Origin: Caulobacter endophyticus
GTDB lineage: Bacteria > Pseudomonadota > Alphaproteobacteria > Caulobacterales > Caulobacteraceae
Assembly: GCF_029543245.1 (NCBI RefSeq)
Contig: NZ_JARQWV010000013.1
Coordinates: forward strand, 90,384-154,383
Direction: 5' to 3'
DNA: 64,000 nt
Below are positions 58,798 to 64,000 of this stretch, one piece after another. The notes under the pieces are model-generated. The model saw only the letters and a program-made list of their open reading frames with translations, did no database searches and had not been told where the DNA came from. Both the position numbers and the translations under genes were made by a program. Numbering within the stretch: the stretch's first letter is position 1; the number at the start of each line of letters is the position of its first letter.

Positions 58798-59610
58798 TCA
58801 GCCCTCGCAGCCTGCGGGCGGGCCGTCGGCCTTGGAGGCGGCGATCTCGGCCTTGGCCTTTTCCAGGTCGGCGGCGAAGGCGGGATCGGCGTGCAGGCGC
58901 GAGACCATCACCCCGCCCAGCAGGCGGCCGGCCTCCAGGTCGCTGGGGAAGTGGACGCCGCAGATCACCCGGCTGTCGCCGAACTGGCGGCCGCGGGCGG
59001 TGAGCTGGGCGGCGCGGTCGGGGACCAGTTCGGCCAGGACGAGGCCCCACGACCAGCCGATCAGGGCGTGACCGGAGGGGTAGGAGCCTTCGGTCTCGAT
59101 CCATTTCTCGCGCGGCACGCAGATCGGCTTGCTGTTGCCCACCGGCGGGCGCGGGCGCGAGAAGGCCTGCTTGGCCGGGCGATAGATCGTGCCGGCGTCG
59201 TCGGTCATGCGCAGCAGCAGGTTGGCCAGGGTCGGGGTCTTTTCCGGGCTGATCATTACCTTGGCCGCGCAGGAGAAGCTCTTGAAGCCATTGGCGCCGG
59301 ACAGGTCGGCGTCGGCGATCGCCTTGTCCCAGGCCGGCGTGCCGGCCAGCTTGCGCGTGTCGTCGTAGGCGGCGCGATCGGCCTTGCCGCGCGGCGAGCT
59401 CGGGGTCGGCGGCGGGCCGACGATGCCCGGCGCATCGAACGGCTCGGCCAAGGTCAGATAGCCCTTCGGCGGCTTGGTCCAGGTCGTCGAGCCACCCGCC
59501 TGCGCATAGGTATTGCCCGGAGCCTGGCCCGAGATGGGCGCGCAGGCGGCCAGCAGCAATGCGGCGGAAATGGGGGCGGAGACAAAGGCGAGCGACGAAA
59601 AACGCATCAT
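58798..59610 (-). CDS. PAP2-family acid phosphatase lipoprotein
   Basis: Class A-type acid phosphatase of about 270 residues. Starts at 59610 and 59607 are equally good; 59667 is possible but would precede the lipobox by an unusual length. The lipobox is LAAC (Cys23). The three PAP2 motifs are visible: KQAFSRPRP, SYPSGHAL and GDSRVICGVHFPSDLEAG, with the catalytic His in each of the last two. It probably sits in the outer membrane or periplasm and releases phosphate from organic esters. It is divergent from the TonB receptor. Confidence 0.9.
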   Translation of the reverse strand: MMRFSSLAFVSAPISAALLLAACAPISGQAPGNTYAQAGGSTTWTKPPKGYLTLAEPFDAPGIVGPPPTPSSPRGKADRAAYDDTRKLAGTPAWDKAIADADLSGANGFKSFSCAAKVMISPEKTPTLANLLLRMTDDAGTIYRPAKQAFSRPRPPVGNSKPICVPREKWIETEGSYPSGHALIGWSWGLVLAELVPDRAAQLTARGRQFGDSRVICGVHFPSDLEAGRLLGGVMVSRLHADPAFAADLEKAKAEIAASKADGPPAGCEG

Positions 59611-59678
59611 GGAAAAGCCCGAAGTGAGGTCGTCCGGACACAGAGCGAGACGACTTGGCTGCGTCAAGCGAAAGCGGA

Positions 59679-59707
59679 TTGACGGGTGGATATGTTATTT
59701 CATAACG
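59679..59707 (+). promoter_or_regulatory. Promoter with Zur-like box before the TonB receptor
   Basis: TTGACGG (59679-59685) fits the Caulobacter housekeeping -35. GTTAT-TTC-ATAAC (59694-59706) covers the -10 region and resembles alphaproteobacterial Zur operators (GTTATA-rich palindromes). It lies 43 bases before the receptor ATG and between the divergent PAP2 and receptor genes. Confidence 0.55.
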
Positions 59708-59748
59708 CGATCTTCGCCGCTCCCCCGGCAAGCTAGGATTTTCCGTCC

Positions 59749-61794
59749 ATGACGCGTTCCATGGTCCGTCGCGAGGCGCTCGCCGCCGCCAGTCTCCTCG
59801 TTCTCGCCGCTGCCGCGCCCGCCTGGGCCGCCGACACCGCCGCCCCCGCCGAAACCGATCCCGACGCCGTATCGCAGGTGGTCGTCACCGCCGCCCCCTA
59901 CGCCGTCTCGCTCGACACCGTGACCAGCAGCGTCAACGTCGTCACCCGCGACAAGCTGGACGTCGCCCCGCCCGCCGGCCTCGGCGACGTGCTGAACGGC
60001 CTGCCCGGCCTGCGCTCCACCTTCTACGGCCCCGGCGCCTCGCGTCCGGTGATCCGCGGCCTGTCGGGCCCGCGGGTGATGGTGCTGCAGAACGGCGTCG
60101 GCCAGGTCGACGCCTCGGCGCTGTCGCCCGACCACGCGGTGGCCTCCGACCCGGCCGAGGCCTCGCGCATCGAGGTGCTGCGCGGCCCGTCCACCCTGGC
60201 CTATGGCGGCTCGGGCATCGGCGGCGTGGTCAACATGCTCGACGACCGCGTGCCCTCCTCGCGCGCCAGCGCGCCCGTCGAAGGCCGCGTGGCCGGCTCG
60301 ATGTCCAGCGTCGACAGCGGCTGGGGCGTCAGCGGCGCGGCCAAGTTCAACGCCGGCCCGCTGGTGTTCGCGGTCGACGCCGTGCACCGGGAAAGCGACG
60401 ACTACGGCGTGCCGGTGGCCCCGGTCTCGTCGCGCCTGGCCGCCCGCGACGGCCTGACCGTCGACCCGGACAAGACCGTGCGCAACACCGACGTCGAGAT
60501 GGACGCCTACGGCGCCGGCGTCTCCTATGTGCACGATCGCGGCTTCGTGGGCCTGTCGGTCAAGCGCACCGACACCACCTACGGCGTGCCCTACCAGCAG
60601 ATCCTCAGCCCCATCGACCCGGACGCCGAAGGTCCCGTGTCGATCCACCTGCAGCAGACCCGCTACGACCTGCGCGGCGAGCAGGAGCTCGACACCCCGT
60701 GGTTCGAGAAGGTGCGCGTCTCCATCGGGCATGCGGACTACGAGCACGCCGAGGTCAGCGTCGAGGACGGCGAGGTCGGCACCCGCTTTCTGTCGGACGG
60801 CACCGAGGGCCGCGTCGAGCTGGTGCATCGCGAGCATGACGGCCACCAGGGCGCCATCGGCTTCCAGGCCCTGACCCGCAGCTTCGAAGCGATCGGCGAC
60901 GAGGCCTTCGTACCCAGCGTCGACATCAAGGAGTACGGCCTCTTCACCCTGCAGCGCTTCGATCGCGGCGACTGGGGCGTGGACGCGGGCCTGCGCTTCG
61001 ACACCCGCTCGCTGGAGACGGCGACGCAGAAGCGCGACTTCGACAACGTCTCGGCCTCGCTGGGCGTGTTCTACAAGCCGGCCGAGCACCAGTTCGTCGC
61101 CTTGACCCTGTCGCGCAACGGCCGCGCGCCGACCGAGTTCGAACTGTTCGCCGACGGTCCGCACCCGGGCACCGGCGGCTACGAGAAGGGCGACGACAGC
61201 CTCGATTCCGAAACCGTCACCTCGCTGGAGGCCACCTACCGCTGGACCGGTCCGCGCCTGCGCATCGAGGGCCACCTGTGGGGCGCCTGGTACGACAACT
61301 TCATCGAGGAGGCGCCGACCGGCGAGATCGAGGACAGCCTGCCGGTGTTCCAGTACTTCCAGACCGGCGCCAAGTTCCACGGCGCCGAGCTGGAGGTCGG
61401 CTACGACGCCTGGCGCGGCAAGGACCAGTCGATCCGCCTGGAAGGCGTGGCCGACTATGTGCGCGGCGAAACCGATATCGGCGTGCCGGCCCGCGTGCCG
61501 CCGTGGTCGCTGACCGGCCGGGCCATCTGGAGCGCCTCCAATGTCGAGGCTGAGCTGGAAGTGCGTCACGTGGCCGAGCAGGACCGGGTGGCGGACTTCG
61601 AGCTGCCGACCGACGCCTACACCACGGTGAATCTGCGGGTGACGGTCAAGCCGTTCGAGGACAAGCCGCTGCGCTGGTTCGTCGACGGCCGCAACCTGAC
61701 CAACGAGGAGGTGCGCGAGCACGCCTCGTTCCTCAAGGACATCGCGCCCTCGCCGGGCCGGTCGATCCGCACCGGGATCGCCTGGAAGTTCTAG
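59749..61794 (+). CDS. TonB-dependent receptor, ZnuD-like
   Basis: Outer-membrane receptor of 681 residues. Signal peptide about 1-27 (AWA-AD), then the TonB-box region SQVVVTAAPY. The plug domain (about 40-160) includes RPVIRGLSGPRVMVLQNGVGQVDASALSPDHAV and RIEVLRGPSTLAYGGSGIGGVVN. The 22-strand barrel ends with the aromatic residue of GIAWKF. The plug matches the ZnuD-type zinc receptors, and a Zur-like palindrome overlaps the promoter. Zinc or a zinc chelate is the best guess for the cargo. Confidence 0.88.
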   Translation: MTRSMVRREALAAASLLVLAAAAPAWAADTAAPAETDPDAVSQVVVTAAPYAVSLDTVTSSVNVVTRDKLDVAPPAGLGDVLNGLPGLRSTFYGPGASRPVIRGLSGPRVMVLQNGVGQVDASALSPDHAVASDPAEASRIEVLRGPSTLAYGGSGIGGVVNMLDDRVPSSRASAPVEGRVAGSMSSVDSGWGVSGAAKFNAGPLVFAVDAVHRESDDYGVPVAPVSSRLAARDGLTVDPDKTVRNTDVEMDAYGAGVSYVHDRGFVGLSVKRTDTTYGVPYQQILSPIDPDAEGPVSIHLQQTRYDLRGEQELDTPWFEKVRVSIGHADYEHAEVSVEDGEVGTRFLSDGTEGRVELVHREHDGHQGAIGFQALTRSFEAIGDEAFVPSVDIKEYGLFTLQRFDRGDWGVDAGLRFDTRSLETATQKRDFDNVSASLGVFYKPAEHQFVALTLSRNGRAPTEFELFADGPHPGTGGYEKGDDSLDSETVTSLEATYRWTGPRLRIEGHLWGAWYDNFIEEAPTGEIEDSLPVFQYFQTGAKFHGAELEVGYDAWRGKDQSIRLEGVADYVRGETDIGVPARVPPWSLTGRAIWSASNVEAELEVRHVAEQDRVADFELPTDAYTTVNLRVTVKPFEDKPLRWFVDGRNLTNEEVREHASFLKDIAPSPGRSIRTGIAWKF

Positions 61795-61864
61795 GCTGGA
61801 CGCCTTCGCCGCTTTCGCCCCGGGGCGAGAGTGGCGGGGGCGATTCCCCGTCCGGACGTGTCGA

Positions 61865-61893
61865 TTGCCGCGATATCGCAGATCGGCTAGAAG
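61865..61893 (+). promoter_or_regulatory. Housekeeping promoter for sapC
   Basis: TTGCCGC-14-GCTAGAAG closely matches the Caulobacter sigma-73 pattern (TTGACGS, 10-14 bases, GCTANAWC). It starts 98 bases upstream of the SapC start codon and points at it. Confidence 0.55.
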
Positions 61894-61962
61894 CGCTGAC
61901 CACCTCAAGGCCGCCTAGAGCGATAGAGCGTCCGTTCTTTCAGCCCTTCTGTAGAGCTTCTT

Positions 61963-62754
61963 ATGGAAACGACCCAGTCCGCCGGCGGCATCACCGGCAA
62001 CGTTCTCTTCTACTCGACGCCCGAACCGCTGAACCGCGAACTGCACGGCAAGCTGGCCCTGGTCCACCAGGACAAGCCCTACGCCTTCGCCGCGGCCGGC
62101 ACGGCCGTGCCGCTGACCGTGACCGAGTTCGGTCCGGCCGGCCTGTCCTATCCGATCATCTTCGCCGGTGAAGAGCGCACCCCGCTGGCCGTCATGGGTC
62201 TGAACCAGGGCGAGAACCTGTTCATCCACGCCGACGGCTCGACCGAAGTCGGCGTCTACATCCCGGCCTATGTCCGTCGCTATCCGTTCGTGCTGGCCAA
62301 CGACGAGTCGCAAGGCCGCATGATCGTCTGCATCGACCGCGCCTCGAGCCTGCTGTCGGAAGCCGGCGAGACCCCGCTGTTCGACGCCAAGGGCGAGCCG
62401 ACCGAATACACCCAGAACTGCATCAAGTTCTGCGACGACTTCGAAGTCGAACGCCGCCGCACCGACTCGTTCGTGCAGCTGCTGAAGGACAACGACCTCT
62501 TCGAACTGAAGACCGCCACCTTCACCCCGCAGGACAGCAACGGCCAGGCCGGCGAGCCGCAGGTCGTGGCCGAGTACTACGGCATCTCGGAAGAGAAGCT
62601 GAACGCCCTGCCGATCGAGAAGCTGAAGGAATTCCAGGCTTCGGGCGCTCTCGCCCAGATCTACGCCCACCTGGTGTCGCTGGTCGGTTGGGATCGCCTG
62701 ATCGCCATCACCATGTTCCGCCAGGCTCAGGCCCCGGCCGCCAACCTCAACTGA
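61963..62754 (+). CDS. SapC family protein
   Basis: Protein of 263 residues of the SapC family, first named from an S-layer locus. VLFYSTPEPLNRELHGKLAL, FVPAYVRRYPF-like VGVYIPAYVRRYPFVLAN and EYTQNCIKFCDDFEVER match. It has no signal peptide. The function of SapC proteins is not established, and no S-layer gene is nearby. Codon bias is strong and the promoter is near consensus, so expression is likely high. An intrinsic terminator follows. Confidence 0.88.
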   Translation: METTQSAGGITGNVLFYSTPEPLNRELHGKLALVHQDKPYAFAAAGTAVPLTVTEFGPAGLSYPIIFAGEERTPLAVMGLNQGENLFIHADGSTEVGVYIPAYVRRYPFVLANDESQGRMIVCIDRASSLLSEAGETPLFDAKGEPTEYTQNCIKFCDDFEVERRRTDSFVQLLKDNDLFELKTATFTPQDSNGQAGEPQVVAEYYGISEEKLNALPIEKLKEFQASGALAQIYAHLVSLVGWDRLIAITMFRQAQAPAANLN

Positions 62755-62779
62755 GGTCCGGCGTAAGGACAAAGGAAGA

Positions 62780-62815
62780 GGGCGGCGGATCGCAAGGATC
62801 CGCCGCCCTTTTCAT
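62780..62815 (+). terminator. Intrinsic terminator after sapC
   Basis: Twelve-base stem GGGCGGCGGATC/GATCCGCCGCCC (62780-62791 with 62797-62808), loop GCAAG, tail TTTTCATTT. Confidence 0.88.
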
Positions 62816-62842
62816 TTGGACCGTCATGGAAAGCGACGAGTC

Positions 62843-63109
62843 CTAGTGAACCGAGACCGGGGCCAGTTCGTGGGCCAGGGCGGCGGCCACGGCCGCGTCG
62901 CGGTCGGTCAGCACCGCCAGGCGGGCGCCGTCGGCCCGGCAGACTGCATAGAGCGTCTGGTCGGGCGCCAGGTCGAAGTCCTCCACCCCCTCGGGGGCGT
63001 CGGCGAGGATCTCGGCCGCCTTGATCGGGCGCACATAGACGAGGTCCGGCGCGCCCAGCGCGGCGAAGGCCTCGGTCGAGAAGAACGGCGTGTGCGAACT
63101 GGGCGTCAT
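62843..63109 (-). CDS. DUF1150 family protein
   Basis: Small protein of 88 residues. FFSTEAFAALGAPDLVYVRPIKAAEI, LYAVCRADGARLAVLTDRDAAVAAALAHEL matches DUF1150, which in alphaproteobacteria commonly lies directly downstream of an Hsp20 gene, as here. Function unknown; the conserved linkage suggests a role in heat-shock proteostasis. A strong ribosome site (GAAGGAGGTGGTCAC) precedes the ATG. Confidence 0.85.
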   Translation of the reverse strand: MTPSSHTPFFSTEAFAALGAPDLVYVRPIKAAEILADAPEGVEDFDLAPDQTLYAVCRADGARLAVLTDRDAAVAAALAHELAPVSVH

Positions 63110-63188
63110 GTGACCACCTCCTTCGATAGGGGAACGCTCCGAAGTCCCTGCGGTTCAGGCGGCGGGAGCGTGAGTGTTGCGCAAGGGC

Positions 63189-63611
63189 TCAGCCCTGCGA
63201 GCGGATGGGGATGCGCCTGACCTGGCGCTCGGGCGGCGGGCGGGCGACGTCGACATGCAGAAGGCCGTGCTCGAGCGTGGCGGCCGAGACCTCCATGCCT
63301 TCGGCCAGGACGAAGGTGCGGACGAAGCCGCGGGCGGCGATGCCCCGGTGAAGATAGGCGCGCTCGGCCTCGGTGCGGACGTCGCCGTCGCGGCGTCCGG
63401 CCACCACCAGCTGACCGCCCTCGACGGTCACCTGCAGCTGGTCGGGCGAAAAGCCGGCCACGGCCAGGGTGATGCGCACGCCCTCGTCGGTCTGTTCGAC
63501 ATTATAGGGCGGATAGCTTTCGCCCGCGGCCTTGGCGGCGCGCTCTATGAGGTCTCGGGTGTGCTCGAAGCCCAGCAGGAACGGGCTGTCGAACAGGATC
63601 GTCCGGGTCAT
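63189..63611 (-). CDS. Hsp20-family small heat-shock protein
   Basis: ATP-independent holdase of 140 residues of the IbpA type. The alpha-crystallin domain spans about residues 35-125: YPPYNVEQTDEGVRITLAVAGFSPDQLQVTVEGGQLVVAGRR, then YLHRGIAARGFVRTFVLAEGMEV and LEHGLLHVDVAR. The C-terminal IPI motif (RRIPIRSQ) for oligomer assembly is intact. It forms an operon with DUF1150, 79 bases downstream. No convincing sigma-32 promoter was found near the start. Confidence 0.93.
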   Translation of the reverse strand: MTRTILFDSPFLLGFEHTRDLIERAAKAAGESYPPYNVEQTDEGVRITLAVAGFSPDQLQVTVEGGQLVVAGRRDGDVRTEAERAYLHRGIAARGFVRTFVLAEGMEVSAATLEHGLLHVDVARPPPERQVRRIPIRSQG

Positions 63612-63775
63612 GCGAAGTCCTTACGCATAAAAGCGACTTCGTTCGCGGAGCCCGGGGCCCTGGAGCGGCGCCCCGGTCCGCGATCGTGAAGCTGAAGTGG
63701 CGACGCGGCGGGCGGGGTTCAAGGCGTGGAGCCGGGGTCCGGGGGCCGGCGCGACGGTGCGTCGCGGCATGGAAA

Positions 63776-63797
63776 GCGCCAGATCTGCGCCAGATCT
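63776..63797 (+). repeat. Exact tandem repeat GCGCCAGATCT x2
   Basis: Two adjacent identical 11-base units, one helical turn each, 22 bases upstream of the -35 element at 63820. A likely protein-binding direct repeat. Confidence 0.7.
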
Positions 63798-63819
63798 GTG
63801 GATGCGTGCGGGTTGGCGC

Positions 63820-63848
63820 TTGTCACGGTCCGGTCACAGGCCTATATG
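63820..63848 (+). promoter_or_regulatory. Strong sigma-70-like promoter leaving the window
   Basis: TTGTCA (63820-63825), 17 bases, TATATG (63843-63848). GTCAC occurs twice 11 bases apart across the -35 and spacer. The downstream transcript is cut off by the window end. Confidence 0.5.
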
Positions 63849-64000
63849 CGCTCCTCCTCGGAACGGCGCTGACGAAGACGCTCGAAACCGGGGCCCACAA
63901 GGCCCTTGCTTCGTATGGATCTCATCGCTAAGTTCCGCGGCCTCAATCGACTCGGGCAGCTGGATTGCCGACGACCTCTGGTCTTCGGGAAGGGCTGCTT

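Larger units (their letters stand above)
63612..64000. other. Right-end non-coding region with direct repeat and strong promoter
   Basis: No supported gene. It holds the Hsp20 upstream region, a tandem 11-base repeat (63776-63797) and a sigma-70-like promoter TTGTCA-17-TATATG (63820-63848) reading rightwards out of the window. An ATG at 63915 opens a frame that stays open to the window end, but has no ribosome site and no family match. The transcript could be an RNA leader or a protein gene beyond 64000. Confidence 0.5.

Noticed and set aside
63715..63725. CTTGAA on the minus strand as a sigma-32 -35 for hsp20
   Set aside because: No matching -10 at the right distance and over 100 bases from the start codon.
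63915..64000. Open frame from ATG running off the right end
   Set aside because: No ribosome site, only 28 codons visible, and no family match.

Overview
The window looks like chromosomal DNA from a Caulobacter-type alphaproteobacterium. The DNA is very GC-rich. It carries an alphaproteobacterial gene set (hslV/hslU, DUF2794, DUF1150 next to Hsp20, SapC, a TonB-dependent receptor), TTAACCAT motifs like Caulobacter CtrA half-sites, and a promoter close to the Caulobacter housekeeping consensus (TTGACGS, 10-14 bases, GCTANAWC). I see no prophage, insertion sequence, plasmid gene, tRNA, rRNA or CRISPR array. It is mostly a housekeeping region of single genes and short operons.

Layout. Positions 1-5.5 kb hold a secreted Spy-like protein, a cytochrome c maturation group (ccmC, ccmD, ccmG), a small unknown protein and ftsK. 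From 5.8 to 9.5 kb are hslU, a secreted NTF2-like protein, hslV and a MoeB/ThiF-type enzyme. From 9.6 to 14.9 kb come a CoA-transferase, an S9 peptidase, a 2-hydroxyacid dehydrogenase and an SH3-like exported protein. The fatty acid genes fabA, fabB and fabI occupy 15.0-17.7 kb. An EmrAB-type efflux operon with its TetR regulator follows (17.8-21.2 kb). Then come ccmAB, which sit 20 kb from ccmCDG, and divergent acnA. From 25.7 to 32 kb are a DUF1223 protein, a 740-base non-coding stretch with two related candidate small RNA genes, DUF2794, a YccA-type membrane protein, an aldo/keto reductase, a class III CoA-transferase and a DUF4142 lipoprotein.

From 32.2 to 36.7 kb lie a large ABC permease/M1 peptidase fusion and its ATPase. 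Next is a + strand cluster: an FAH-family hydrolase, a maleylacetoacetate isomerase-like GST, a beta-carbonic anhydrase, an unknown protein and DedA. From 40 to 47.2 kb an alpha-2-macroglobulin gene is followed by pbpC, a widespread pairing linked to envelope defence. A second, Tat-exported carbonic anhydrase, an Lrp regulator divergent from alanine dehydrogenase, pyrF, MarC, an SDR operon, wrbA, an Rrf2 regulator, kup with a small membrane partner, and argG follow. The right end has a DUF6624 protein, a PAP2 lipoprotein, a probable zinc-related TonB receptor with a Zur-like box, SapC, DUF1150 and Hsp20, and then a strong promoter running out of the window.

The non-coding DNA is unusually structured. 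Short palindromic repeats recur between genes, and in six places they form inverted pairs. One of them is translated as part of PbpC. Three copies of a longer CGTCATCCCGG-bounded element are also present. The most interesting unexplained signal is the pair of homologous C-rich transcription units at 26.55-26.99 kb, each ending in an intrinsic terminator.
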